Positions 37,073-49,527 of a stretch of DNA of 64,000 nucleotides are shown here, in pieces. Position 1 is the first letter of the stretch; every line of letters begins with the position of its first letter. The translations under genes and the position numbers were made by a program. The notes under the pieces are model-generated. The model saw nothing but the letters and a program-made list of their open reading frames with translations, was not told the origin of the DNA and did no database searches. Source of the DNA: Solanum dulcamara (Eukaryota > Streptophyta > Magnoliopsida > Solanales > Solanaceae); the NCBI RefSeq assembly GCF_947179165.1, contig NC_077246.1:73846421-73910420 (forward strand). Direction: 5' to 3'.

Positions 37073-39044
37073 TGAAGCTTTGAGTGTGGAATTCTGATGA
37101 CTGATTTGAGGTTTGCTGCTGGAATTAGAGGAGGTGTGGTGTGCTGGGGTTGAAATGGTTATTTTCAGATTTCAATCTAAACAATTCTTAATTTCAATTA
37201 CACTATTATCTTAAAAAATAATAAATAATAAAAATAATATTACTATATTATTCATTAAATACATTAAATTTAATGCTTTAGAAAATGTGTTAGATATTGA
37301 ATAATATTTAATAGTAAGGGTAGAATAGACACAAATAGATAAATAATTCATTAAAATTTTAAATTAGATAAATATTATTGAACATCTTTTTTTTTTTTTT
37401 AGTATAGTAACAAGTAAAGATAAACAGCGAGAATAATTTAATGATAAATGACAATTAAGGATTTTTTTCCACCAAATATTTTATAGTTGTATTTGAGTTT
37501 TGATTAATCTGAATTTGTATTATAAAACAGGTTAGAAAAGAAAACAATCTTTATCTTTTGGGATATTTGAAGGAAGGGAGGAAAGTGAGCTGGATAAGTT
37601 AATTTGAATCTCTAAAAAGGATTAATTATTTGCACACGTATATTAATATAGTATCAAAGTAAATTATATTTGTGACACTTTTATGATGTGATGATGAAAT
37701 TGTTCCATTCTTAATTAAAAGTCTCAAATTCAAAATTTTTTAAAAAAATTCATATTTGTGACAGATGTAGAAGTGTTCTTGGTGTGTAACAAATCAAATT
37801 CAAAGCCCATTAAATTTAATTAAGAGTACATCATTTATAATTTTAGTGACAACATATCTAAAGACAATAACCCATATCATCTATTCATATTACATAGGTA
37901 ATTTGTAACCTTTTTTTTTGTTTTAAATATTTTAGACACAAAATAAAGGTAGACTCTATTCACACTTTCTTATGTTTATTTTTTGCAAAACACCGGAAAA
38001 CAAGAAAAGAAGTGAAATATATAATGATTTGCTTGATTAACACAACATCTTATTCCATAAAAACAAAAAGAAAATTGATTCTCAATTAAAGCAAATAATA
38101 TGTCTTTATTTTCTTCTTTATTTAAAGCACCCAAATATATGACACCTGAACATTTATTCTTTACTATGGAAGCAAGGCTTGTATTATTCCTTCATAATAA
38201 TAAATCCTATAAGAGTGTTGCATCCTTCATGAAACCATTGTCAAATTAAACATCTCAGCAGCAACAATTCCAAATCCTAATACTGGTATGACATGTATTC
38301 TTCTACTCTTCATTAAGTTTAAATATTGTAAGTCTCTTAACACAATTCTTCTGAGTTGAGGTTCTATCGAAAATAGTCCCTCTATCCACAAAGATAGGAA
38401 TAAAATTTGCGTACATCCTACTCTCTAATATTCTACTTGTTATACTAGGTATGTAGTAGTAGTAGTAGTTATCAGCATTAAGTCTGTTATTTTTTTCTAA
38501 TTTTTATTGCGCAGACTATTATTTTACCCGCTCATTGTGGTAAAGCACGTGCATCTCTTCTCGTGTGTTTCTATGTTAGACATTTTTATCATGCATATAT
38601 TAAGATTTAGATTATATAAACTGATAGTATAAAGATTTTTTTATATGTTACTCAAGTTTAACATGGGATAACATACTTTTATTGGTATTTAACATGTTAT
38701 ATCAAGTATATATCTTGATTGAACGTATATTTGGTCAATCAATATAATTCACTCATAGTAAAACTTCATATGAGTTTGAAGTACTTTTCTGTATCTATAA
38801 ATTGATCAAAATTTCATACTCGAGATAGTAGTAAAGAAATTCCAAATAACAACGTGTCATTGCCTTTTAAGTGATCTGATTGTGTGATTCTTTTTTTACA
38901 TGGTTCGAGTGCATAAAGCTTAAATTCATTTATATTTTTCAATGATGACCTTATAAGTAATTTGATTGTTTACTGACTATTTTATAACATCGATGCATAA
39001 AACTTAAACTCCACTGACTACCATTGCTTGTTCAATCAGGAAGG
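37073..39044. other. Gene-free interval between maturase and DUF247 genes
   Basis: It holds the upstream region of the minus-strand maturase gene on the left and of the DUF247 gene on the right. No coding sequence is supported. A diverged RTE tail lies at 38352-38470. Confidence 0.5.
38352..38470 (+). mobile_element. Diverged RTE/SINE 3' tail
   Basis: The order tgagttgaggttctatcgaa, aatagtccc, tttgcgtacatcctactctc, ttgttatactaggtatgtag and a (TAG)n run is colinear with the RTE 3' UTR at about 9974-10090, but with many substitutions. The terminal trinucleotide is TAG instead of TTG. Confidence 0.5.
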
Positions 39045-40475
39045 ATGTCCTCACAATCTGAAATGTTGGACAAAAAAATCCCAAGACAACAAACTATATC
39101 AAGAAGGCGTCATATACCAAAAGTTCCATTATTTATGAGAATTGACAATCAAAAAAGTGATGACTATGATCCTAAAGTTGTTTCATTGGGACCTTACCAC
39201 CATGGAAAGCCAGAAGTCAATTTTGTTGAAGATTTCAAGCCAAAGTCTCTAGAAATGTTCATTCAAGGAAGTAACAAAAATCAAGATTTCTTCCTTGAAG
39301 AAATTCTTAGGGAGATTGATGATTTTAAAAGTTTTTACGTTGAAGAATTCTCGAATAAGTATAACAACAATGAATTTGCACGAATGATGCTCCTAGACGC
39401 GTGTTTTATACTAAATGATATCGAGATATCAACAAGGTCTACACCAAATTCCGCCTCTAAACAGAGCAACACTATCAAGCACCTTGGCATTGCAGTTTAT
39501 TTAATCACTAGACGTGACCTCTATTTGCTAGAAAATCAGGTATCCACATTGGCTCAAGGATGGTCCATTGAACCCCATCAAATCACTACTACTAAAAACA
39601 TGTGAATTTTCCTGTAGGTACCTTTTCCAGTTCTCAAGCTCTTGGTTAAGTTGAGATATGGCGATGATGGATATCATCCATTTGAAGAGAAGGTAAAAAG
39701 CTATTGTTCTCAAATGTTTTTTGATAAGCAAGAGGACATCAAAATAGAACAAAACGCAATAATTGAGACAGACCCCCCTCACCTTCTTGAAGTTTTTCGT
39801 AGAGTACTTGTCAGTGGTAGTGATGATGAAGCTAATGTCAGACAAACGCGTAGTTATGATTTCATCTTTGATTGTTGGAGGAAAAATCATGAACAACACA
39901 AATCGGAATTGCTCACAAACGTGTTTCGTTCTGTTATGGATTTGAAATCAAAGGGGATTCATTTTAGGCCTAGTGGAATTGATTCTTTAAAAGGTGTGAG
40001 ATTTACATCTCACTATTACTATGCAAAACTAAAACTCCCATGTTGGTATGTTTCAACATACACTAAAGTATTTTTTATGAACATGATAGCATATGAATTG
40101 TGCCCAAATGGTCCAATTGATAGAGCTGTTGTGTCATACATAAATTTCATGAAATCACTTGTGATTTCACCAAATGATGTGAAAGAATTGAGACAAGAGA
40201 AGATAATATTCAACACATTGGGAAGTGATGAAGAAGTGGTACAAGTTTACAAAGGATTAAAAACTTATGGGGCAGATGATCCATTACTTTTCAAGAATGT
40301 GAAGAGGAATATTCAAGAACATTATAATAGCAAAGGGAAGACTTGGATTGCTGAACTAATTGATACATATTTTAGTAGTCCATGGTCATTAACTGCTTTG
40401 GTTGTTACTACTTTTCTTACTTTCTTGACTGTTGTTCAAACTTACTATGGTAGCCCATTTTATCATTCCAACTGA
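39045..40475 (+). CDS. DUF247 (UPF0481) membrane-anchored protein
   Basis: Two exons, 39045-39539 and 39618-40475, joined by a 78-bp GT-AG intron between Gln and Val codons, encode 450 residues. Family landmarks are HIPKVPLFMR (23-32), VVSLGPYHHG (45-54), the LLDACFIL segment, LLENQVPFPVL across the splice junction, GVRFTSHYYYAKLKLP-type sequence in the middle, and a C-terminal hydrophobic helix (about 418-440, WSLTALVVTTFLTFLTVVQT) ending in a short tail. DUF247 proteins are plant-specific and mostly of unknown biochemical role; some grass members act in self-incompatibility. The ATG is the first in frame; the six upstream sense codons in the same frame have no ATG. It is not part of the maturase-PMT neighbourhood I recall from Arabidopsis, so it may be a later arrival. 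Confidence 0.88.
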
Positions 40476-41099
40476 CATACTCACTCTAATTTCATAAACA
40501 GCGTCTCAAGAAAATGGTGTGTATACAACTTTATTCTTTTTTCTATGTTCGTTATTCCAAATTTTCCTCCCTTTCCAAATTGACATTTTACATTTTTGAT
40601 TTCACTCGAGCTCTATTAAATTTGAATTCTCGTTGAAAGGTCCAACATTAGAGGTAACCCGCTTCCTAATAAATGTGATTTCATACTCATTATTCATGGC
40701 TTGAATTCAAAAACTTTGATTAATGATGCATAAATACTTACCACTCTACCACAATTCTTATTGGTGACATCATCTTACTTATTATAGTATATTCTACCTC
40801 TCTGTGATGACAAAGAATACTCAAAAAAAGAAATTTGTATAACTATCTAATATTCGATATACACTGACCAATGAATATATACTCGTTGTCTCGTGATATT
40901 CCTTTCTACATTTACAAATATTTTAATTTAAAATTTCTCATAATATTCCTAATGATATAATTTTATAGCTACAAAAATATTTATAACATATTTTAGATCA
41001 CAAATTTAAAATATTTTTTTCGATCTTAAAATTCATACCGAATCAAATACTATCACAGGATTGGGAAGAAGAGAATATCAAACAGAAAAAGAGGAACCA

Positions 41100-41291
41100 A
41101 AAAGGGTTATGATGGAGTGGTAAATATTCTTTCATCTTTAACTAAAAGAGGTCTCGGGTTTGAGTCCCCTTAGATACGAAAAACACTTTACCCCTCAATG
41201 TGGAACTTTTCGGTGCGAATTCGAATTTAGTCGGACTCTAATGTGGATACCGAATACCGGGTAGGAAACCAAAAAAAAAAAAAACCAAGAA
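41100..41291 (+). mobile_element. SINE with A-tail (third family)
   Basis: A tRNA-like head (A-box-like tgatggagtgg at 41109-41119, B-box-like gggtttgagtcc at 41156-41167) is followed by a body with gtgcgaattcgaatttagtc, ggactctaatgtggataccg and accgggtaggaaacc, then a 14-A tail. The flanks aaccaaaaag (left) and aaccaagaaag (right) look like a target-site duplication with one change. It lies between the DUF247 and PMT genes, within about 215 bp of the PMT start. Confidence 0.7.
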
Positions 41292-41505
41292 AGAGGGAGC
41301 TATGTGCAACATATAATAACTTTAGGGGAGGCATTCACAATTAAAAGGCAAATTTCAATTAAAACCTTTTATAGAAAGCTTGAAGAAGGAAATAGAAAAA
41401 AAAAAAATTCACTCTTCACTTCCTCTCAGCTCTGAGCAAACACAGAAGCTCAATTCTCTCGATCTCATTTTATTTGGGGGGGTTGAGAGAATAGAAGAAG
41501 AAAAA

Positions 41506-44500
41506 ATGGGCGGTGGATATTGGATAAATATGAGGGCATTTGATTGGAATACAGGGAAGACAATATTGGTTATCCTTTTGGTAATGGTGGGATCTTTTTA
41601 TACTGGGACACTTTTTGGGAACAAAACATCTTTATATGTACCTCAACAAGAGCAAGAACAGCTTGAAAAGCAACAACAATTGTCTATTGCTTCAAATTCC
41701 AGTTCTTTAGAATCTATCTCTGGTTAGTACTCTTTTTGTCCTCTGTTTATGAATATATAAAGTTTGAATCTTTGAGTGATAATGAAGAAGTTGCTGAGGG
41801 TATTTGAGTTATAGGGAATCTTTGTTGTAGTGTTGTTGAATTTATTTAGAGTTGCTTTAAGAAAAGGGTGATCCTTTTTTTTGTCCTTTCAGGTATAAGA
41901 GGAAATGGATGAGCTTTTAAGTTTTCATTGTGGGTGGGTAAATAGGAATGAGATATGATAATTTAGAGCTGTTTTGTGTTTTTTATTTGAGCAATATAAA
42001 AATGTCACTGCAGAAAAGACTAATCTTTATCATTGTTGTTTACTGTCTTTAGGCAAGTGAATCATGTTTTTTTATTTTTTTATTTAGTTGGTACTAGACA
42101 GAAGTGAAGTTAGTGTAGCTTGATCAGTTTGGGTAAATGTTGTGTCTTGCTTATATAGAAAAGACAGTGAAGTGGATGATTAATGTCTTGGGTTCTATTT
42201 TGCTAAGTGGTTTGGTAGGCATTGCAAATTTGGCAAGGACACTTTTGTGGTCCAAAATTGGACAATGTTGAGTGGAGTAGAATAACTGGTTGTTGATTAT
42301 GTTATGCCTAATAGGACCACAAGGGATCTTCCTTGACTGTTTCTCATGTTGCAATGTCTCGTACTGAATATTTAATGGCATGACGAGACTGTCCCTTAAA
42401 TAGTTGTGGGATCAGAGTAGTCCTTCACACAGAGTTTTCATTTTTAAATGTTCCTTTGCTTTCCTTGGGAGGCATATGAAGTGCCTAGTGGTCAATGAAG
42501 TGGCATGACAAGGTATAAACCTCAGAAGACTACAATTCAAATCCAGCATAAACAATATGTAGTAGGTGATTTTTTGAGCCGAGGTATTTTGGAAACAACA
42601 TCTCTACCTAACAAGGTAGGGGTAAGGTCTGCATACTCTCTACCCTCCCCAAACCACATTTGTGGGTATGTTATTGTTGTTTCCATTTCCTAAGTCTTGG
42701 TGAGTAGGGTTCCTCGGTATCTGTGCTGGTGTGCTGGTGAGAGGTGGCATTATGACAATTAGCTTTAGGGATAAGTCATTAGCTATTTTGTTAGACCCTT
42801 ACACAGGAGATAGCTTAAACTGAGTGCCAAAAATGTTAAAGAGTGCAATTACTATATAAACCATTGAGAAAGGCAGGCTATTTCCCCCTTGATTTGCTTA
42901 TAACTTGCAAGATTCACATTGCATATGAACTAGGTCCAAACTTCTTAGTAATCTGAGCTGCTTGTCATCTCAGTTACTGTTTCCAGCAGTGGTAGAGCCA
43001 CCTTGTTGTTAGGAGGTTCATCTGAACCCCCTTGGGCAGAAAATTATACTATTTATACATGGTTAAAATAATTTTTTATATATATATAGTAGATATTGAA
43101 CCCCTTCGACTAGTTCGTGTGTCTACTTCTTCAAATTTTGAACCCCCTTAGTCAAAATCCTGACTCCGCCACTGGTTTCCAGTCCAGTGGTTCAACATGA
43201 AAAATCTTTAACGTGGGTAACCTTTCAATATATCGCTGTAATAACAGATCCTTCATATCATGGACATAATATGGATTCTGAGCCTGCGATGTAATATCTA
43301 TTCTAAGATAACCTAAAAAGTCTTGTTGATGATGATTTTTTTCTGTTATATTTGTTGCTGCTAGTTTTCTTTTCATCATGATGTCCAGACTGAAATTCCC
43401 TTAAGAAACTGAGAGGCAGACTGTACAGCTATTGAACTCTGTTCCTTTTGATCTTTACCATTCTGCTTTCCTTAAATAGTTTGTTCTTTTCCTTTCTGTC
43501 ATTTTCATGCACCAGGATGAATTTTGGTGGGGTCAGGTCTAGGTTCAGATTTGAGCTCAGTCTTGACTCTCTTTTATTTTTCTCCTCCATATTTTATTTT
43601 CAGATAATTTTGGTTTTGATCCATATAATGCATGCAGGTGCTTTGAAGTTTGAAAACGAGGTGTCTCTTTCGTATCGGGTGATACCATTGAAAATCCCTG
43701 AAACAGGAGTAAATGTCTGTCCTTTGAAATTTAATGAGTATATCCCATGTCATGACATGTCTTATATTAAAGAGCTAATGCCAAAACTAGATATTTCAAG
43801 GAAAGAAGAGTTGGAGAGGCATTGCCCTCCACCTGATAGGCGCTTGTTTTGTTTGGTTCCACCTCCAACTGATTATAAGATACCGATAAGGTGGCCGATT
43901 AGCAGGGACTATGTGTGGCGGAGTAATGTGAACCATACACGTATTGCGGAGGTAAAAGGTGGACAAAATTGGGTGCATGAGAAGGATCAACTTTGGTGGT
44001 TTCCAGGCGGTGGAACTCATTTCAAGCATGGGGCACCCGAGTATATTGAGAGGTATGCTTGGTCTCTTTGGTCTTTTACATTCCCACCTGTCAATCTTGA
44101 ACTTGCAGCTTTTCGAGAATTCATTTTCTTCTGTCAAGAGCATATGAAAAGGAAATGATCTGAAAGTTATGATGGCTTTCCTCTGCCTGAGCATTAGTGT
44201 TAAAGTCTCTTGTGTAATTGTCATGGTAAAAAATAATTAACTATATCCTAAGAAGATTGTCTCGTTTCACTTGCCAAGACCAAAAAAAGAAAGAAATTAT
44301 CTTTATTTAAATGTTTCAAAAATACTAACAACACTCTTTTAAAATGAAAAATGCAACTTTCATATTTATCTTCACCTTTTGTTTTCTTGATGATATTTGC
44401 TTAAAGACTCCATCCAAAACCAGGCAGAACCCATTTTACTTTATATATTTGAAAGTTGTTTACAGACTCCATGCAAATCTGTCACTCATGATATTCATCT

Positions 44501-47500
44501 ATTGCTTCTTAGGTTTGAGTTAGCGACAATCTTGTAGACACCTATGTTTTTATATATCTCATTTATTTAGTCATTTCTTCGCTGCAGGTTAGGAAATATG
44601 ACAACTAATGTGAGAGGTGACTTAAAATCTGCAGGGGTATTTCAAGTGCTTGATGTTGGTTGCGGGGTTGCCAGTTTCTCTGCCTATCTTCTTCCTTTAG
44701 GTATAGAAACAATGTCCTTCGCTCCGAAAGATGGTCATGAGAACCAAATTCAGTTTGCTTTGGAACGAGGAATTGGTGCAACAATATCTGCTATAGCAAC
44801 AAAGCAGCTGCCGTATCCTAGCAACTCTTTTGAGATGGTACATTGTTCCAGATGTCGAGTTGATTGGCATGAAAATGGTGAGCTTTGCATTCATTATATA
44901 GGAAAATATTAAACTTAAATGTGTTTCTGCTATATGTTATTGCTTTGGGATAAACTCTGGAGACTTTTAGTGAATATTTGGCTTCCTATATCCTGCACAT
45001 TCATTACTGAAACGACATTTAGATTCTCAAAAATTGTACTTTTGGAATTTGTTATCATGTCAGAAGCAAAGCTAACTTACATTGACAAGACAAGTCCTCA
45101 TAACTCAAGCACACTTGGGTTTTCTCAAAGATTTCGGTCCTGTAGGCATCGGATAGCATTCATCTGATTTTGAAATCTAAATGCCATTGTTTCCCTCTCA
45201 TATTACTATGCACATGTAGCTCCTCTTGCCACTGTGTAATAGTCTTGAAACTCTTAAACAATTCTATTCATCAATGAAGTCAACCTAACGAACTCTCATT
45301 ACTATTTAACTGTCATAGCTCAGAGTTTCAGACTAAGAACATAATTCTGTTTCGGCATGGTGAAAGAAGGAAGTTAAGCAATGTACCTTTTTCATATAGT
45401 ATGACCACATAGTTTGCATTTCTGCATGATGTCGTTTATGATGGCATTCTTGCAACTGAACAGTTTACATGAGAACTTTGTTGCTTGGACCCTCCAAAAA
45501 TATTGCCGCACCCGTGTCGGATCCTCAGATAATGCATAGCTTTTGGAGGATGCAACATACACCGAGTGGTATTCTTGAAGAGTCAAAGCAATAAAAAAAG
45601 GGCAGCCTGGTGCACTAAAGCTCTCGCTATGCTCAGGGTCCGGGGAAGGGCCCGACCACAAAGGTCTATTGTACGCAGCCTTATGCAATGACAATTCTTT
45701 TGTAGTCCTGCACGTCATATACACATGGTAAATTTTGATTTGAATAAAAAGGTCCATGTTTTCATTCATTTCCTTGGTGTTGGTGCAGATGGTATTCTAC
45801 TCAAGGAAGTGAACCGCCTATTAAGATCTGATGGATACTTTGTCTATTCAGCTCCACCAGCTTATAGAAAGGATAAGGAGTTTCCACAGATATGGGAAAA
45901 ATTAGTACATCTGACTTCTGGAATGTGCTGGAAGCTCATTGCACGGGAAGTTCAAACAGCTATTTGGATTAAGCATGAAAATAATTCGTGTCTCCAGCAT
46001 AGTGCAGCAGAGAAACTCGTAGACATATGTGATTCTCAGGATGATTTCAAACCATCATGGAAAACACCTCTGAGGAACTGTATTACCCTAAGTGACACAT
46101 CATCTAATACAAAGAAACTACCGCCTCAGCCACAACGTCTTTCAGAGTATTCACAAAGTCTTAGTCGGCTAGGTTTGCGAATTCTATTCCTTGGAGTTAT
46201 ATTCATTAATTGATTATCATGTTGGCCAGTTGTTTAGTTTTGGCAACAATCTTAAAATGACTGAAAATGTAATACAATGTCAAGTTTTATATTCTGTCAA
46301 ATAAGTCTTCTAAAATATCCCTTTAGATTGGTAATAATGAGCTAGGAAAACACCCTTTCTTCATTTAGTATAAGTAGCAGTAATTAGGATTGTAGCGACA
46401 CCTTTATTTTTTACATACTATGAGTGTTTCCTCTAATGTCTATGGTACCATAAAATTATAGTATAAAGGGTAAATTTGTGACAAGAATCTTATTCATGAT
46501 CATATTCTTTGGCAGTAATAGATCAACTAGATGTAGTTAGGAAGAATACCAAGCCACTGAGCTCTTGATACTACTTTGAAGCCATTTTGTTTTAATATTT
46601 GTAAATTTATATGAGTAATTCTTTTCTGCTTTCTTTTGGTGAAAGAATGCTTACTTCAACGTGTTATAATCTGTTTGCTGCAGGTATTGATCGAGAAAAG
46701 TTCTTAGTGGATACAATCTATTCTTAGTGGATACAATCTATTGGCAAGATCAAGTTCGCCATTACTGGAGACTGATGGATGTAGAGGAGAAAGAAATACA
46801 TAATGTAATGGACATAAGTGCTTCTCTTGGTGGATTTGCAGTCGCCCTCAGTACATGGCCGGTCTGGGTGATGAATGTAGTTCCTGTAACCATGAACAAC
46901 ACCCTTTCTGCCGTTTATGATAGAGGTCTTATAGGCACTTTTCACGACTGGTAGGGTGTTATGAATTGGTTATACCTTACTAAGTTCTGGATTAGAACGT
47001 GGTATAATGATGTTGTACTGGCTTTTGTAGGTGTGAGCCATTCTCCACGTACCCACGCTCTTATGATTTGTTGCATGCCAATAATCTTCTGTCTCACTAT
47101 AAAGGCCGTGAAGAAGGTTGTTTGCTTGAGGATATCATGCTGGAAATGGATCGTATCCTACGACCTCAGGTGACATATTTCGTTCAGAATTTGATGCTTG
47201 TGAGGCTACAAAATGTCAATCAATTCATATTATTTTGCTGCTCGTTGTTATGGTCCTCACAGTAGATTCTCTTTGGTCGGTAAAAATCCAAAATCCAAAA
47301 TCCAAAAGATCTACTAAGCTATTTACATCAGAGAGATTACTCCAAGCAAAAAGGTTTAGTAAACCTCTAGACATAAATATGTGTATGGGAGTTCGAAGTT
47401 CCTTCGAAACATCTAGACTCACTTGAGCTAATAATATTTAGATGAAACTGACTGGTCGTTCTTATCCTCGATCATTCAGACACTGAATTCAGAAGTTCCC

Positions 47501-47938
47501 TTGAAAGCTATGTAGCTCAGACTTTTTAAAAATATCAATGGTTACATGTGGATCCTCTAGAAGTAGTGCATTTTTTAAGGAACCAACACGGGTGTGACAA
47601 CTTTTTTGGAGAGTCTGAGCAACATAGCTCGAAAGAATACTAGTATTAGATTGGAACAATGACAATCAGCTAAGTAGTTTCCGTCTTATGTACATGTATG
47701 GATTGCTCATGTTATGTCCATTCCTATACGACACATTTCAACTATGATCGAACTCAAGTTTACGTCAACTAATGTGCAGGGATTTATCATTATCAGAGAC
47801 GAAGAATCTATCATATCGCGAATACAAGATCTTGCACCAAAATTTCTTTGGGATGTCCAATTACATTATCTAGAAGACGATCAGAAAAAAACCAGGTCAG
47901 TTTTATTTTGCAGGAAAAAGTTTTGGGCCATTACCTAA
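41506..47938 (+). CDS. PMT6/PMT7-type putative methyltransferase, frame broken in exon 5
   Basis: Exons 41506-41722, 43638-44052, 44588-44877, 45789-46172, 46684-46950, 47031-47169 and 47780-47938. The family (DUF248, QUA2/QUA3 relatives) comprises Golgi type II membrane proteins thought to methylate pectin or other wall polysaccharides. Visible features: a short cytosolic N-terminus, a membrane anchor at about 17-37 ([16 protein letters not shown]), the glycine-rich SAM motif [10 protein letters not shown] (232-241), [36 protein letters not shown] and a C-terminus RKKFWAIT. The first four and last two exons join in frame. In exon 5 a 20-bp tandem duplication (46701-46740) shifts the frame and gives TAG at 46725-46727; without it the protein would have 616 residues. 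Use of the second ttcttag as splice acceptor (exon from 46728) would restore the frame with loss of eight residues (608). Whether this copy works is therefore open. Confidence 0.82.
42484..42748 (+). mobile_element. tRNA-derived SINE split by an RTE-tail insertion
   Basis: The left part (gcctagtggtcaatgaagtg, then attcaaatccagc as a worn B-box, agtaggtgatttttt) and the right part (ccatttcctaagtcttggtg, gtgctggtgagaggtggc) are the two halves of the SINE family also seen at 34190-34330. Between them lies the RTE tail at 42574-42681. It is in intron 1 of the PMT gene. Confidence 0.65.
42574..42681 (+). mobile_element. RTE-type 3' tail inserted into a SINE
   Basis: It reads ttgagccgaggtattttgga, aacaacatctctacct, aaggtaggggtaaggtctgc and ends ttattgttgttt, matching the 3' UTR of the RTE LINE in intron 7 of the antiporter gene. 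It interrupts the SINE at its T-rich position. Confidence 0.7.
42987..43174. mobile_element. hAT-type MITE with perfect 8-bp target-site duplication
   Basis: The 188-bp element starts cagtggtagagcc and ends gactccgccactg, an imperfect terminal inverted repeat. It is flanked by exact copies of gtttccag (42979-42986 and 43175-43182), and 8 bp is the length typical of the hAT superfamily. It is non-coding and lies in intron 1 of the PMT gene. A worn relative sits at 32051-32234. Confidence 0.88.
45593..45684 (-). mobile_element. Au-like SINE 3' fragment
   Basis: On the plus strand aaaaaaagggcagcctggtg, cactaaagctctcgctatgc, tcagggtccggggaagggcc and gtctattgtacgcagcctta run in the order of the reverse complement of the widespread plant Au SINE. 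The T-rich tail is therefore on the minus strand. It lies in intron 3 of the PMT gene. Confidence 0.65.
46701..46740. repeat. Perfect 20-bp tandem duplication in PMT exon 5
   Basis: The unit ttcttagtggatacaatcta occurs at 46701-46720 and again at 46721-46740 with no mismatch. In a single-copy version the codons read [11 protein letters not shown], which fits the family. With two copies the frame reaches TAG at 46725-46727. Confidence 0.97.
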
Positions 47939-49494
47939 TGCAGTTTTTCATTCAAAATCTATTACTGAAAGATTAAAATCCAAGGTAAATTCTTTTAGAG
48001 TTACAAAGTTGTAAAATTTATATGAGGAAACAACTATGCTACTGTTGTAACATAAAGAAAATACTGAAATAGAAATGCAACATCTTAGTCCATTGCAATT
48101 ACTCTTATTTTCATATGCCTTCTTATGACTAATTTGTCTTTTTATATGCCCAAAATCTCCACGAGGTAAGGATAAGGTCTGCGTACATATATTCTACTCT
48201 CCCTATCTTACTTGTGAGAATACACCGGGTATGTTGTTGTTATCTACTTGACTCAGACTAATTCAAAGTCGCGCTTGGTAATTATGTCTAGTAAAATATA
48301 CTTTCTACCAAGAAGTTATTTGTTCCTAATTTGAATTTGAAACCTCTCGTTATGGATGGAAGAATCATAACAACTTCACCACTTTTTTTTATGGTACACA
48401 CTTCCAAATTAAAAAAAAAAAAGTGACCGATAATTTTTATTGCTATCTTATATTCTACTTTCTAATTAGGTATGGGTTATTTAGCCATATGTTAATGATG
48501 AGCATCATAACCTAAATCCTACTTTTCTTTATTGTCAGTGAACGTTTTCCTTTTAAATAACCCTATTATATATGAATTTGAATTAATCTGAACGAGTGAT
48601 TTTTTATTTTTTTTATAAGAGAGAGAATTAAGAGGGACATTAAATTGTAGTAGTTGACACTTGACATGACAAGACAAGACAACCCCATACTTGTCTGCCC
48701 TATCTGCGATTATGTCTGAAACAAACTTCTTTCTTGGATTCTTTCACTTTCCTTTGGCTTCTCCAAATTCTTTAGCCAATATAGGTCCAAATTTTTAAAA
48801 ATTATGAAGTTAGAGATTATTATTTTTTTAAAGAATTTTTTTTTGCCTTTTTATATATCATGATTTATTCATATGTCCTTTAGTTATTTAAAATTGTTAA
48901 TTTTTATAACTTATAATATTTTTTAGAAAATATTACAGAAATACATGTTTTATTTTACCATAATCACAATTTTTTTTATCATTTAAAAAAAATTTAAAAT
49001 TTCCTTTTGAATACATCACTACCCTTTCGTTGATACATTTCTATCCCTCTTTCGGATAAATCTCTCCCCTCTCGGATACATTCCTTCTTTATATATCCGG
49101 ATGTCTGCTGTTGTATCCGAAATTTATAAATTTCAAGGATTTTTTATAATTTGGAAAAGAGTAGGAAAATATTGTAATTAACTCTTAACATTATGAGATT
49201 TATGTAAATTACACTATTTTTTATATAGTTTTTAAATGTGTAAATTATTTTTCAAAAACCTTAAAGATGGTATATTTGAATTTGCAATTAAAATAAAGAA
49301 GTTTGATTTTCGAAATTCGAACTATAACTATATAAATTGAAACGAAAGGAGTATATATATAAAATAATAATAAGACAAGAAATTCTCAATTAGTAGAACT
49401 ACAAGAAATATTATGATTTTGTTCCTCACTAGGGTGTCTTCGGTGGGATAGAATTCGAGATATTAGATTATTGCTAATTCTATTATCTGAGTAG

Positions 49495-49526
<32 letters not shown>
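49495..49526. repeat. (AT)n microsatellite
   Basis: An uninterrupted alternating TA tract in the gene desert upstream of BOP. Confidence 0.9.

Positions 49527-49527
<1 letters not shown>

Noticed and set aside
44919..45167. Open frame in PMT intron 3
   Set aside because: It lies between two exons whose phases join correctly without it, and it does not resemble PMT proteins.
47714..47779. In-frame extension upstream of the last PMT exon
   Set aside because: The gtgcag acceptor at 47774-47779 and the family sequence [10 protein letters not shown] show that the exon starts at 47780.
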